64,000 nt of DNA, taken from NCBI RefSeq assembly GCF_001262635.1, contig NZ_JXYH01000006.1, forward strand, positions 43,291-107,290. The letters run 5' to 3'. The position numbers were made by a program, and so were the translations under genes. The notes beneath the pieces were generated by a model. It saw nothing but the letters and a program-made list of their open reading frames with translations. It did not search any database and was not told the DNA's origin. Origin of the DNA: Aestuariivita boseongensis. GTDB lineage: Bacteria; Pseudomonadota; Alphaproteobacteria; Rhodobacterales; Rhodobacteraceae. Positions 24,406-33,970 of the stretch are shown here, one piece after another (position 1 is the first letter of the stretch; each line of letters starts with the position of its first letter).

Positions 24406-25395
24406 TTAGAACAGGCCGGTCAGGCTGCTGATCAGAGCCGAGCGGATGTCGCCTTTGGCGATACGTGCACCACTGTCAAGCGGAACGTCGACAGCACCGC
24501 CACCCAGGGCAAAGTTGATGCCGAAGCTGACCTTGGTTACGTCGTCGTCAATCCCGGGGGGCAGAGCCAGCGGCAGGTCCAGGCTGGTGTGCGCCACTTC
24601 CAGGTGCGCCACCGCGGGAATGCCGCTGCCCAGGTTCGCCAGATCATAGGCAACGCCCAGCGAAACCTGCGTCGGATCGAAATCCGCACCAGGGATCGGG
24701 ATATCGATGCCCAGACGTGCAATGCTGCCGTAGATCATCAGACCGTTGGCATAGGTGTAGTTTGCACCAACCGCCAGCAGATCCGCGTCCACATCACCGG
24801 GCGCACCCGTGATCGACACGCTGGTGCGCGCGAACTGGCCGTAAATGTCCAGCCCGTTTGCCATCTCGATACCTGCATTCAGGCCAAAGTCATCGATGTC
24901 GATGCCAAGAACGCCGAGGCCCGGGTCAGTGTCGGACTGGCCGAAATAGGCGCCAACATACCAGTTATCCTGTGCGTATTGACCCGCGATACCGACGGAT
25001 TCGATATCGGTGCCGATGTTGATCGCCGGGATCAGAGCAGCACTCAGATCAACCTCGAAGGATTGATAGTATACGCTGGCCGAGAACCCGTTGCCGAAGT
25101 TGTAGGTGGGCTCAAGTGCGAAACGCGACCAGTCCAGATCGACGTCGCTGCCAACCAGCGCCGCGGTGTCGAGGCTGAGCATTGCAGCGTCCAGATCAAA
25201 GCCGACATGGAAGTTCGGCGAAAAGACCACATCGCTGCTCAGGCCCAGATTGATCGAGTCGTAATCGGCCAGATCATTGTTGTTCATGCTGTAGCTCAGC
25301 GTCACGGTTCCGTTAAAACCCAGCCCTGCGTCTTGCGCCATGGCTGCGGCCGGAACCAGCAGAACTGCTACTGTTGAAAAAAGATATTTACGCAT
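24406..25395 (-). CDS. Outer-membrane beta-barrel (porin-like) protein
   Basis: A 329-residue protein with a Sec signal (MRKYLFSTVAVLLVPAAAMA, cleavage before QDAG). The mature part is made of alternating polar/hydrophobic strands ending in aromatic residues, for example GTVTLSYSMNNNDL, ASVYYQSFEVDLS and NWYVGAYFGQSD, and it ends in F as many outer-membrane barrels do. It is rich in Asp and Gly and lacks Cys. This fits a porin-like barrel, but no specific family is recognised and no substrate can be given. In-frame ATG codons upstream at 25416 and 25431 are possible; the signal peptide favours 25395. A strong terminator follows. Confidence 0.7.
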   Translation of the reverse strand: MRKYLFSTVAVLLVPAAAMAQDAGLGFNGTVTLSYSMNNNDLADYDSINLGLSSDVVFSPNFHVGFDLDAAMLSLDTAALVGSDVDLDWSRFALEPTYNFGNGFSASVYYQSFEVDLSAALIPAINIGTDIESVGIAGQYAQDNWYVGAYFGQSDTDPGLGVLGIDIDDFGLNAGIEMANGLDIYGQFARTSVSITGAPGDVDADLLAVGANYTYANGLMIYGSIARLGIDIPIPGADFDPTQVSLGVAYDLANLGSGIPAVAHLEVAHTSLDLPLALPPGIDDDVTKVSFGINFALGGGAVDVPLDSGARIAKGDIRSALISSLTGLF

Positions 25396-25604
25396 ATCGG
25401 ATGTCCCCGTTTTCATGCTGCGTGTTAACAATGCTTAACAATTTCTTAACACCACCGGATTGGCAAGATTTCGCCAATCAGAAGGGTCGCAATTGTCCGG
25501 ATTGTGCCATATGTGCACCGCATTTTACCCATCCCGATATCGGGCTTGGGCCGGGGCGGCACGCAACGCATTAAAAACTATGATTTTTCGGGGCTGAAGC
25601 CCAA

Positions 25605-26300
25605 TCAAACCAAGTCAAGCCGTTTCAAGAGCTGTTTCAACGTATGATTGTCGGCGCCGCTCTTCTCTGCAACCCGGCTTTGCCAAAGCGTGGCCTGGCT
25701 GCGCAGGATCAACCCGTCGCTCAGCAGCTTGAGGTGATTTGCGCGCAACGTCTCTCCGGTAGAGGTGATGTCGGCCACGGCCTCGGCGGTTTCATTCTTT
25801 ACCGAGCCCTCGGTCGCGCCCTGGCTGTCGACCAGTGCATAATCGGCCACGCCAGCATCGCGCAGGAATTCACGCACCAGGCGGTGATATTTCGTGGCGA
25901 TCCGCAGACGGAAACCGTGACGCGCGCGGAAGGCCGATGCGGCGGCGTCCAGATCGTCGAGCGTGTCCACATCGGCCCAGAATTTTGGAACCGCCAGGAT
26001 CAGGTCTGCCTGTCCAAAGCCAAGGGGCGCAAGCTGCTGCACCTGCTGTTCCCAACGCGGCAGCTTTTCCTGAACCAGATCTGTGCCGGTCACCCCAAGA
26101 TGCAGACGTCCCGCCGCCAGGTCGCGCGGGATTTCACCGGCTGACAGCAGCACAAGCGTCAGATCGTCTATGCCTTCGACTTCGGCCGCATATTCCCGTT
26201 CGGACCCGGTGCGTGTCAGCGTGATCCCCCGTGCGGCAAACCAGGCAAAGGTCTTCTCCATCAAGCGACCTTTGGAGGGCACTCCCAGCTTTATTGTCAT
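25605..26300 (-). CDS. hisG: ATP phosphoribosyltransferase, short form
   Basis: A 231-residue short-form HisG, catalysing the first step of histidine synthesis (ATP + PRPP to phosphoribosyl-ATP). It begins MTIKLGVPSKGRLMEKTF and has the LHLGVTGTDLVQE and RIATKYHRLVREFL segments; the PRPP loop region is DSQGATEGSVKNETAEAVADI. Short HisG lacks the regulatory C-terminal domain and needs HisZ, whose gene lies directly upstream and overlaps by four bases (ATGA). Confidence 0.95.
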   Translation of the reverse strand: MTIKLGVPSKGRLMEKTFAWFAARGITLTRTGSEREYAAEVEGIDDLTLVLLSAGEIPRDLAAGRLHLGVTGTDLVQEKLPRWEQQVQQLAPLGFGQADLILAVPKFWADVDTLDDLDAAASAFRARHGFRLRIATKYHRLVREFLRDAGVADYALVDSQGATEGSVKNETAEAVADITSTGETLRANHLKLLSDGLILRSQATLWQSRVAEKSGADNHTLKQLLKRLDLV

Positions 26301-27382
26301 GCCGTCCCCTCCTGCAGCTCAAGCATCAGACCGGGCCGCATCACGCCGCCCACAGCGGGAATGCGCGCGCCCTGCCCCAGCCGCTGGGTCAGCGCATCAT
26401 ATCGCCCACCCGACGCAATCGGGGGCAGATCGGGACGGCCCTCGGCGTAAAAACCGAAGACGAAGCCATCGTAATACTCCATCTGAGTGCGCCCATAGGA
26501 GGCTTCGAAGTCCAGGTTTTCCACATCCACGCCGCGCGCATCCAGTGCCTCGACACGGGCTTCCAGGCGCTCCACCGCTGTGCGGATTGCGGGCAGATCG
26601 ACGGCAATATCCGACAGCTGCTGAATGGCAAAAGGCGCGGTTTCGCGCACCTCAAGCAGCGCATCCAGCGCCGTCATCTCGGTATTCGAGATCGGAGCCG
26701 CCGCCGCATCTTCGCGCAGGACTTCGATCCGTTCGGCCACTTCGGCCCGGCTGCGCAAACCGATTTCCGGCGCATCCAGATCCGGGCTGTCACCATTCAG
26801 CAGAGCTGTGCGTGTCGCAGGCGGCGGGGTGCGCCCCGAAAACCGGTCCAGCAGCGCGCGGAACCGGCGGGGCCGCCAGATATGGCGCATCAGGGCGGTC
26901 TTGCGGCGATCCGTAGTGTTGAGCCCGGCAACCGCTGCCATCAGAAGACCGATATCACCGGTGGCCGCGCGCAGACCCAAAGGGGATAGCAGGCCGGAAA
27001 ACAGCGCGAAAACCTCGGCGTCCGACGCCGCCGGATCGGCGCGGTCGAACACCTCATATCCCACCTGAACATATTCATTGGCGCGGTCTTCATCATGCTC
27101 CTGCCGCCGGAAGACCTCCCCGGAATAGGTGTATCGCGCAGGCTCGGCGCCCTCGGCCATATGCATCTGTACGACCGGAACGGTGAAATCCGGGCGCAGC
27201 ATCTGTTCCCCGCGCAAAGCGTCAGAGGTCACATAGGCGCGCGCGCGGATATCTTCGCCATAGAGATCCAACAGCAGGTCGGCCGGCTGCAGCACCGGCG
27301 TTTCCACAGGCACCGCGCCCGCCGCCTCGAACGCGGCGCGCAAACGCGCGGCCTCGGCCAATGTCTGGGCGCGGCTGGGCAT
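26297..27382 (-). CDS. hisZ: ATP phosphoribosyltransferase regulatory subunit
   Basis: A 361-residue paralogue of histidyl-tRNA synthetase that has lost aminoacylation and instead binds histidine to regulate HisG. Class II synthetase core segments remain (MLRPDFTVPVVQMHM, RYTYSGEVFRR, ANEYVQVGYEVFD, ASGGRYDALTQRLG), but the anticodon-binding domain is missing. The start at 27382 ([18 protein letters not shown]) is set by a one-base overlap with the hisS stop (TGATG). A longer open frame upstream lies inside hisS and is rejected. Confidence 0.94.
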   Translation of the reverse strand: MPSRAQTLAEAARLRAAFEAAGAVPVETPVLQPADLLLDLYGEDIRARAYVTSDALRGEQMLRPDFTVPVVQMHMAEGAEPARYTYSGEVFRRQEHDEDRANEYVQVGYEVFDRADPAASDAEVFALFSGLLSPLGLRAATGDIGLLMAAVAGLNTTDRRKTALMRHIWRPRRFRALLDRFSGRTPPPATRTALLNGDSPDLDAPEIGLRSRAEVAERIEVLREDAAAAPISNTEMTALDALLEVRETAPFAIQQLSDIAVDLPAIRTAVERLEARVEALDARGVDVENLDFEASYGRTQMEYYDGFVFGFYAEGRPDLPPIASGGRYDALTQRLGQGARIPAVGGVMRPGLMLELQEGTA

Positions 27383-28854
27383 CAGTCCTGGCCCGCCAGG
27401 ATCTCTTTGACGCGCGCAACCATCTGATCCCGCGGCACCTCGAATTGGGAGGGGCGTTCCTTCCATTCCTCAAGCGTCGCGTTTTCAGCAATCTTCGCGC
27501 CCAGGATCAGGTCCTTGATCTGGACGATGCCTTGGGCCTTCTCATCCCCGCCTTCAATGATGGCGATGGGCGAATTGCGCTTGTCGGCATATTTGAGCTG
27601 GTTGCCGAAGTTCTTAGGATTACCCAGATAGACCTCTGCCCGGATGCCAGCCTGACGAAGCTCTGCCACCATGGCCTGATAATCCGCCATCCGGTCGCGA
27701 TCCATCACGGTGACCACAACAGGGCCTTCGGTTTCCGCGCTCAACCGCCCCTTGGCATGAAGCGCCGCCAACAACCGATCCACCCCGATGGAGACACCTG
27801 TTGCGGGCACTTCCTGCCCGGTAAACCGTTTGACCAGATCGTCATAGCGCCCACCGCCGGCGACCGAGCCGAACTGGCGCTTGCGGCCCTTGTCGTCGAG
27901 AATGTCAAAGGTCAGCTCGGCCTCGTAGACGGGGCCGGTGTAGTAGCCGAGGCCTCGGACAACCGAGGGGTCGATGACGATGCGGTCGGGGCCATAGCCT
28001 TGGGCGGCGAGGAGGTCGGCGATTTGTTCAAGCTCGGCGATGCCCTGTGCTCCGATCTCGGATGTGCCAACGGCGGCGCGCAAGTTGGTGAGCGTGCCAT
28101 CGGCGCTATCCGCTTTCGAAGTCAGGAACGTAATGACAGGCTCGGACTGTTCCGGCGACAATCCTACACCGTCGATATAAGCGCCCGACGCGTCCAGCCG
28201 CCCTTTGCCCAAAAGCTCCCGCACGCCGTCCGCTCCGACCTTGTCGAACTTGTCGATGGTCCGCAGAACGGCAGCGCGCTGCTCTTCATCCGACAGGCCC
28301 ATTGTCTCAAGCACGCCATTCAAAACCTTCCGGTTATTCACCCGAATGATGTAATCGCCGCGCGGGATCCCAACCTCTTCCAGCGTGTCAGCCAGCATCG
28401 CGCAGATCTCGGAATCCGCGGCCATCGAGGCCGATCCAACCGTATCCGCATCGCATTGATAAAACTGCCGAAACCGCCCCGGCCCGGGCTTTTCGTTCCG
28501 CCACACAGGCCCCATCGCAAAGCGCCGGTAGGGCGTGGGCAGGTCGTTGCGGTGCTGGGCATAAACCCGGGCCAGAGGGGCCGTCAGGTCATACCGCAGC
28601 GCCAGCCAGTCGCCTTCATCCTCCTGCCAGGCGAACACGCCTTCATTCGGCCGGTCGACGTCCGGAAGGAATTTGCCCAGCGCCTCCACCGTCTCCACGG
28701 CCGAGCTTTCCAGCGCCTCGAACCCGTAACGATGATAGACCCCGGCAATCTTGCGCAGCATATCGGTGCGCTGGGAAACCTCGGCGCCGAAGTAATCGCG
28801 GAACCCTTTGGGCGTTTCCGCCTTGGGTCTGGGCTGTTTTTTCTGCTTGGCCAT
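27382..28854 (-). CDS. hisS: Histidyl-tRNA synthetase
   Basis: A 490-residue class II synthetase charging tRNA-His. Motif 1 region [10 protein letters not shown], motif 2 region [20 protein letters not shown], and the histidine-specific [15 protein letters not shown] and [12 protein letters not shown] are all visible; the C-terminal anticodon domain is present. It heads the overlapping hisS-hisZ-hisG operon, so tRNA charging and histidine synthesis are expressed together. It begins [17 protein letters not shown]. Confidence 0.96.
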   Translation of the reverse strand: MAKQKKQPRPKAETPKGFRDYFGAEVSQRTDMLRKIAGVYHRYGFEALESSAVETVEALGKFLPDVDRPNEGVFAWQEDEGDWLALRYDLTAPLARVYAQHRNDLPTPYRRFAMGPVWRNEKPGPGRFRQFYQCDADTVGSASMAADSEICAMLADTLEEVGIPRGDYIIRVNNRKVLNGVLETMGLSDEEQRAAVLRTIDKFDKVGADGVRELLGKGRLDASGAYIDGVGLSPEQSEPVITFLTSKADSADGTLTNLRAAVGTSEIGAQGIAELEQIADLLAAQGYGPDRIVIDPSVVRGLGYYTGPVYEAELTFDILDDKGRKRQFGSVAGGGRYDDLVKRFTGQEVPATGVSIGVDRLLAALHAKGRLSAETEGPVVVTVMDRDRMADYQAMVAELRQAGIRAEVYLGNPKNFGNQLKYADKRNSPIAIIEGGDEKAQGIVQIKDLILGAKIAENATLEEWKERPSQFEVPRDQMVARVKEILAGQD

Positions 28855-28923
28855 GGGGTGTCATTCCTTGGGCGATGCCATTGGCGCGGGGGATAGCCGA
28901 AGGGAGGGTGCGGGGCAAGCCGG

Positions 28924-29727
28924 TCAGATATCACCGAAATCCCCGCCGCGCCCTTTGCCTGCGGAAAACCGCGCCGCGCCGGCCTGCCCTTCCGCGAAAA
29001 AGAGCCGGGCCGAAGCCCATTCCCGCCGCAGCGCCGCCGCCAGATCGGCAGGCGCCATCCGGGCCGACAGGTGATCGGCCCGCATGCAGCCCTGCGGATA
29101 CCGGGTGAGCGTGCGGGCCAGGTCGAGCGCCGCGGCAAGCGCCTGCCCGTCGTCAGTCAGCCGGTCGGCGAGCCCCATTGACAACGCCTCTTCTGCCTGT
29201 ACCTCGCGGCCGGTCAGGATCAGGTCATTCGCCCGTCCCTGCCCCACGATGTGCGGCAGGCGCACCGTGCCGCCATCAATCAGCGGCACGCCCCAGCGGC
29301 GGCAAAAGACACCCATGTAGGCGCTTTGCGCCATCACGCGCATGTCGCACCAGAGCGCCAGTTCCATCCCACCGGCCACCGCAGGCCCTTCGATAGCAGC
29401 AATGACCGGTTTCGCCAGCATCAGCCGCGAGGGTCCCATGGGCCCCGGCAGCGGCTGAGCCACGGGGTCCGTCCAATCCGCCGGAATGTCCACCGCCGAC
29501 ATCCAGTCGGTCGCACTGCCAACGGCGGCTGTTTTCAGGTCGAACCCCGCGCAGAACGCCCCTTCTGTACTGGCAAAGACGGCGACCTGCGCATCCGCGT
29601 CCGCGTCAAAGTCAAGAAAAGCATCGTATAGCGCCTGTGCTGTGGCGGGGTCGACCGCGTTGCGGGCCCGCGGGCGGTCGATGGCGATGATGCGAACGGG
29701 GCCGTCGTCGGCGATGCGAATAGACAT
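28924..29727 (-). CDS. Enoyl-CoA hydratase/isomerase (crotonase) family protein
   Basis: A 267-residue crotonase-fold enzyme acting on an acyl-CoA. The oxyanion-hole segments are ASTEGAFCAGFDLKT and AIEGPAVAGGMELALWCDMR; the next conserved block is GVFCRRWGVPLIDGGTVRLP, with P-x-x-GG-T as in enoyl-CoA hydratases. The start at 29727 (MSIRIADDGPVRIIAID) is the family start; an open extension upstream overlaps the divergent slyX gene. It lies 69 bases upstream of hisS on the same strand, with no obvious functional link. Confidence 0.87.
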   Translation of the reverse strand: MSIRIADDGPVRIIAIDRPRARNAVDPATAQALYDAFLDFDADADAQVAVFASTEGAFCAGFDLKTAAVGSATDWMSAVDIPADWTDPVAQPLPGPMGPSRLMLAKPVIAAIEGPAVAGGMELALWCDMRVMAQSAYMGVFCRRWGVPLIDGGTVRLPHIVGQGRANDLILTGREVQAEEALSMGLADRLTDDGQALAAALDLARTLTRYPQGCMRADHLSARMAPADLAAALRREWASARLFFAEGQAGAARFSAGKGRGGDFGDI

Positions 29728-29778
29728 GAGCGCAGTCTGCCCCTTGCTTTGGGCGCGCGCAATTGCTCTATCAGACCC

Positions 29779-29973
29779 ATGCAAGAGATCGAAGAAAAGC
29801 TCGCCCATCTGATCCGCACGGTCGACGATCTGAGCGACGTGGTCGCCCGGCAAGAACGCGAGATTGAACGCCTGACCAGGCGCGTTGAGTTACTGGTGGC
29901 GCGCGAGGCCGAACGGGAGGCGGAAGCCACCGGCGGTATCGTCCTGGGCGACGAACGCCCGCCGCACTATTGA
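29779..29973 (+). CDS. slyX: SlyX family protein
   Basis: A 64-residue protein that is mostly coiled coil: MQEIEEKLAHLIRTVDDLSD, then VVARQEREIERLTRRVELL with heptad-spaced hydrophobics, ending GDERPPHY, the C-terminal PPHY being characteristic of SlyX. The molecular function is unknown in all species. The start is the ATG at 29779; the open frame begins 30 bases upstream at a second ATG without family similarity. Divergent from the crotonase gene with a 51-bp gap. Confidence 0.88.
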   Translation: MQEIEEKLAHLIRTVDDLSDVVARQEREIERLTRRVELLVAREAEREAEATGGIVLGDERPPHY

Positions 29974-29977
29974 CCGG

Positions 29978-30096
29978 CCATTTTCCGACCCGGAAAATGG
30001 CTGAGAAACTGACGCAGTTTCTTACGCCCTGGCGCCCACCCCGCAGCCCTTGTTTTCTGCGTCAGAAAACAGCCGGAAACTGCGTCAGTTTCCGGC
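29978..30096. repeat. Array of four hairpins between slyX and dnaE
   Basis: Four near-perfect stems follow each other, each with a 3-nt loop. CCATTTTCCG pairs at 29978-30000, AGAAACTG at 30004-30022, TGTTTTCTG at 30051-30071, and GCCGGAAACTG at 30072-30096. Stems 2 and 4 share the AAACTG/CAGTTT core. The array fills the gap between two convergent genes and probably serves as a terminator or mRNA-end element for both. Confidence 0.7.
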
Positions 30097-30100
30097 CCGC

Positions 30101-33100
30101 TCAGATCTCTTCCACATCCATGATGCCGGGCAGGCTTTTCAACGCACCTTTGATCTGCGGGTTGACGGGAAATTCGCCGCCCAGATCCAGCTCCACCTCT
30201 CCCGGCAGGCCCGGATCCATCAGGCACATCTGCACGGGTCCCCGCGCCGTGCGTTCGGCAGCCTTGCGCGCATCCTCAAGAATGCTGGCAACAGAAGGCA
30301 CAGCCTGCACATCTTCCACCCAGATCTTCAGACCCGTCGCCCCCGCATCGGCCACAGCCACATCGACAGGCGCCACAGACCGGCCCAGCAGTTTCAGCTG
30401 ATCTGCTTCCATCGTTGCCTCGACGGTAACAACAACCTTCGCGCCGGTCTCAAGATGGTCGCGGGATTTCTCAAGCGTTTCGGAGAACAGCGTCACTTCA
30501 AACGCCCCGGTGGGATCGGACATCTGGCAAAAGGCAAAGCGGTTGCCGCGCGCCGATTTGCGCTCCTGCCGGCCCGCCACGACGCCTGCCAGTTTTGCCA
30601 CCAGCGGCCCGCCTTCGGCCTTGGCCGTGACCTCGTCCAGTGTCAGGACGCCCTTGCGTTTCAGCGGGGCCATATAGTCATCCAGCGGGTGCCCCGACAG
30701 GTAAAAGCCGATCGCCTTGAACTCCTCGTTCAGCCGTTCGGCGGGCAGCCAATCTGGCACGGGGCTCAGGCGCGGTTCGGGCAGATCGTCCCCCGCCTCG
30801 CCGAACAGTGACACCTGGTTGGAGGCCTTCTGTTCGAAAATCGCCGCCGAATAACCCACCAGCGCATCCAGGCTGTCGAACACCCGGCGACGGTTCGGGT
30901 CCAGTTCGTCAAATGCGCCCGAGCGGGCCAGCATCTCCAAAGGCCGCTTGCCCACCCGTTTCAGATCCACCCGCCGGGCAAAGTCGAAAAGGTTCACGAA
31001 AGGCCGGTCGCCGCGCGCCTCGACCACCATGCGCATGGCCTCAAGGCCTACGTTCTTCAGCCCACCAAGGCCATAGATCAGTTTGCCTTCCGACACATCG
31101 AACGTGGCGCTCGACCGGTTCACGCAAGGCGGAACCCAGGGCAGGTCGAGGCCCTTTTTGACCTCTTCAAAATAGATCGCCAGCTTGTCTGTGAGATGGA
31201 TATCGCAGTTCATCACACCGGCCATGAATTCCACCGGGTGGTTCGCCTTCAACCAGGCCGTCTGATAGCTGACCACCGCATAGGCGGCGGCGTGAGATTT
31301 GTTGAAGCCGTAATTGGCGAACTTGTCCAGAAGGTTCCAGACCTCCAGTGCCTTGTCCTTGTCGACGCCGTTTTTCGCCGCGCCTTCAAGGAATTTCGGA
31401 CGTTCGGCGTCCATCGCCTCCTGGATCTTCTTGCCCATGGCCCGGCGCAGCAGGTCGGCGCCGCCCAGGCTGTATCCGGCCATCTCCTGCGCGATCTGCA
31501 TCACCTGTTCCTGATAGACGATGATGCCCTGCGTTTCGTCCAGGATATGGTCGATGGTCGGATGCAGGTTTTCGCGCTCCTTCAGCCCGTTCTTGACCTC
31601 GCAATAGGTGGGGATGTTCTCCATCGGACCGGGGCGATAAAGTGCCACAAGGGCCACGATATCCTCGATACAAGTGGGCTTCATGCGCTTGAGCGCATCC
31701 ATCATGCCCGAGCTTTCCACCTGGAACACCGCAACCGTCTTGGCCGCCGAATAAAGCTTGTAGGACGCCTCGTCATCCAGCGGGATGGCGTTGATATCAT
31801 CCTCTGTCCCCGGTGCAGGGTCGTACAGTTCGGTTCCATCTGCCGCGATATGTAAATGACGGCCCGATTTCAGGATCAGATCGACGGCGTTCTGGATCAC
31901 CGTCAGTGTCTTCAGGCCCAGAAAGTCGAACTTCACAAGCCCCGCCTGTTCAACCCACTTCATGTTGAACTGGGTGGCCGGCATGTCTGAACGCGGGTCC
32001 TGATACAAAGGCACAAGTGCATCTAGGGGCCTGTCGCCGATCACGACCCCGGCCGCGTGGGTTGAGGCATTGCGCAAAAGCCCCTCCACCTGCTTGCCAT
32101 AGGTCAGAAGGCGGTCCACCACCTCTTCCTCCCGCGCGGCGTCGCGCAGGCGCGGCTCATCGGCCAGCGCCTTTTCGATCGAGACAGGCTTGACCCCTTC
32201 GACCGGGATCATCTTCGACAGGCGGTCGACCTGTCCGTAAGGCATCTGCAGCACCCGGCCCACATCCCGCACCGCCGCTTTCGACAACAGCGCGCCGAAG
32301 GTGATGATCTGGCCCACCTTGTCCTTGCCGTATTTGTCCTGCACGTACCGGATCACCTCTTCCCGGCGATCCATGCAGAAGTCGATATCAAAGTCGGGCA
32401 TCGACACCCGTTCGGGGTTCAGGAACCTTTCAAACAGCAGGCTATAGCGCAGCGGATCCAGATCGGTGATCGTCAAAGCATAAGCCACCAAAGACCCCGC
32501 ACCCGACCCCCGTCCCGGCCCCACCGGAATATCGTGATCCTTGGCCCATTTGATGAAATCGGCCACGATCAGGAAATAGCCGGGGAAACCCATCCCCTCG
32601 ATGATCTCCAGCTCGAAATCCAGCCGTTTCTGATACTCCTCAACCGAGGCCGCGTGGGGGATGACCCGCAGTCGTTCCTGCAGCCCCTCATTGGCCTGAC
32701 GGCGCAGCTCTTCGACCTCGTCATCGGCGAATTTCGGCAGGATCGGATCGCGCCTGTAGGCCATGAAGGCGCAGCGCCGGGCGATTTCGACCGTGTTTTC
32801 CAAGGCCTCCGGCAGATCGGCGAAAAGAACGCTCATCTCCTCAGCCGATTTGAAATAATGCTGCGGCGTCAGTTTCCGGCGCGGGTCCTGCTGATCCACA
32901 TAAGCCCCTTCGGAAATGCAGATCAGCGCGTCATGGGCCTCGTACATGTCGGATTTCGGGAAGTAGACATCGTTGGTGGCAACCAGCGGCAGATCCTTGG
33001 CATAGGCCATCTCGATCAACCCGCGTTCAGTCAGACGTTCCGCCTCGGGCTGGCTGCCATCCTCGCCCGGATGGCGCTGCAACTCGACATAAAGCCGGGT

Positions 33101-33601
33101 AGGGAAGGCCGCGGCCAAACGTTCCATCAACGCCTCTGCCGCCGGGCGCTGGCTGGTCTGCAAGAGCATACCCACAGGCCCGCCGGGGCCACCGGTCAGG
33201 CAGATCAGACCGTCGCTATGGGCCTCCAACTCTTCCAGGCTCACCTGCGGCAGCTGCCCGGCCTTGTCGATATACAGGCAGGAGTTCAGCTTCATCAGGT
33301 TTTCATACCCCGCCTCGCTCTGCGCCAGCAGAACCACAGGCGCGGGCAGGCGTGGCTTGCCGCCAGGATCGGCAGGCAGGTAGGTGACATCGACCTGACA
33401 GCCCAGGATCGGCTGGATCCCCGCGCCTGACAACGACACGGAAAACTCCAAAGCCGCGAACATGTTGTTCGTATCGGTCAGCGCCACGGCCGGCATATCG
33501 GCCGCCTTGCAGAGATCGGGCAGCTTTTTCAGCCGCACCGCCCCTTCCAGAAGCGAGTATTCGGAGTGGACGCGAAGATGAATGAATCGGGGACTGCTCA
33601 T
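30101..33601 (-). CDS. dnaE: DNA polymerase III subunit alpha
   Basis: The 1166-residue replicative polymerase. The N-terminal PHP domain starts MSSPRFIHLRVHSEYSLLEG, the catalytic palm has PDFDIDFCMDRREEVIRY with two of the catalytic Asp residues, and the finger segment GPGRGSGAGSLVAYAL is complete. A helix-hairpin-helix region and an OB fold (AGVVAGRQERKSARGNRFAF) follow at the C-terminus. The start at 33601 is the family start; the frame runs on upstream through a palindromic non-coding stretch. Confidence 0.97.
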   Translation of the reverse strand: MSSPRFIHLRVHSEYSLLEGAVRLKKLPDLCKAADMPAVALTDTNNMFAALEFSVSLSGAGIQPILGCQVDVTYLPADPGGKPRLPAPVVLLAQSEAGYENLMKLNSCLYIDKAGQLPQVSLEELEAHSDGLICLTGGPGGPVGMLLQTSQRPAAEALMERLAAAFPTRLYVELQRHPGEDGSQPEAERLTERGLIEMAYAKDLPLVATNDVYFPKSDMYEAHDALICISEGAYVDQQDPRRKLTPQHYFKSAEEMSVLFADLPEALENTVEIARRCAFMAYRRDPILPKFADDEVEELRRQANEGLQERLRVIPHAASVEEYQKRLDFELEIIEGMGFPGYFLIVADFIKWAKDHDIPVGPGRGSGAGSLVAYALTITDLDPLRYSLLFERFLNPERVSMPDFDIDFCMDRREEVIRYVQDKYGKDKVGQIITFGALLSKAAVRDVGRVLQMPYGQVDRLSKMIPVEGVKPVSIEKALADEPRLRDAAREEEVVDRLLTYGKQVEGLLRNASTHAAGVVIGDRPLDALVPLYQDPRSDMPATQFNMKWVEQAGLVKFDFLGLKTLTVIQNAVDLILKSGRHLHIAADGTELYDPAPGTEDDINAIPLDDEASYKLYSAAKTVAVFQVESSGMMDALKRMKPTCIEDIVALVALYRPGPMENIPTYCEVKNGLKERENLHPTIDHILDETQGIIVYQEQVMQIAQEMAGYSLGGADLLRRAMGKKIQEAMDAERPKFLEGAAKNGVDKDKALEVWNLLDKFANYGFNKSHAAAYAVVSYQTAWLKANHPVEFMAGVMNCDIHLTDKLAIYFEEVKKGLDLPWVPPCVNRSSATFDVSEGKLIYGLGGLKNVGLEAMRMVVEARGDRPFVNLFDFARRVDLKRVGKRPLEMLARSGAFDELDPNRRRVFDSLDALVGYSAAIFEQKASNQVSLFGEAGDDLPEPRLSPVPDWLPAERLNEEFKAIGFYLSGHPLDDYMAPLKRKGVLTLDEVTAKAEGGPLVAKLAGVVAGRQERKSARGNRFAFCQMSDPTGAFEVTLFSETLEKSRDHLETGAKVVVTVEATMEADQLKLLGRSVAPVDVAVADAGATGLKIWVEDVQAVPSVASILEDARKAAERTARGPVQMCLMDPGLPGEVELDLGGEFPVNPQIKGALKSLPGIMDVEEI

Positions 33602-33970
33602 ACCCCCGACGTTATGCATATGGCAGCCGGGGGCAAGCGCCTTCGAAGGCGCTTGGCCAAGGGGGTTCGAACCCCCTTGGTCCACCGAATGATCCGCGCG
33701 CATTGTTCGCAAAAATTTGAAACTGCTTTCAGCGCACCCCACCACCCCAACCGGGCAACCCCACGAATTCATTGCCTTTCACGAAAAGCTACGCTGATCG
33801 AAAATCAGGCAGTTCCGTCCGGACAATGCACCCGCAGCATTTCTTTTTCTTGCAAGATCAGGCGGATGCTTTCTAACCTGCCCGGGCTGGAACGCGCCAG
33901 TGCCGTCCCTACGTCGCATCGGGACGCACATCTCAGGCCAAACTTCGTACCGCGACGGGTCTACACACCG
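33602..33970. other. Divergent promoter region between dnaE and xdhA
   Basis: About 370 bases without a supportable gene. The dnaE side holds two perfect palindromes (33634-33680). The xdhA side has mixed composition with no promoter I can call firmly. Open frames crossing it are extensions of dnaE and xdhA. Confidence 0.5.
33634..33680. repeat. Tandem perfect palindromes upstream of dnaE
   Basis: A 22-base palindrome (half site CAAGCGCCTTC, 33634-33655) is followed after one base by a 24-base palindrome (half site CCAAGGGGGTTC, 33657-33680). Both are centred on TTCGAA. A related pair is at 54626-54673, sharing the AAGGCGCTT/AAGCGCCTT stem and a TTCGAA centre. Confidence 0.65.

Noticed and set aside
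29978..30096. CRISPR-like array
   Set aside because: The units are self-complementary hairpins of different sequence with no constant repeat or spacers, and no cas genes are present.
33657..33690. tRNA-like T arm (GGGGGTTCGAACCCCC followed by TTGGTCCACC)
   Set aside because: No matching acceptor strand, D arm or anticodon arm lies upstream, and the same TTCGAA-centred form occurs at 54646-54673 with other arms. It is a palindrome pair, not a tRNA.
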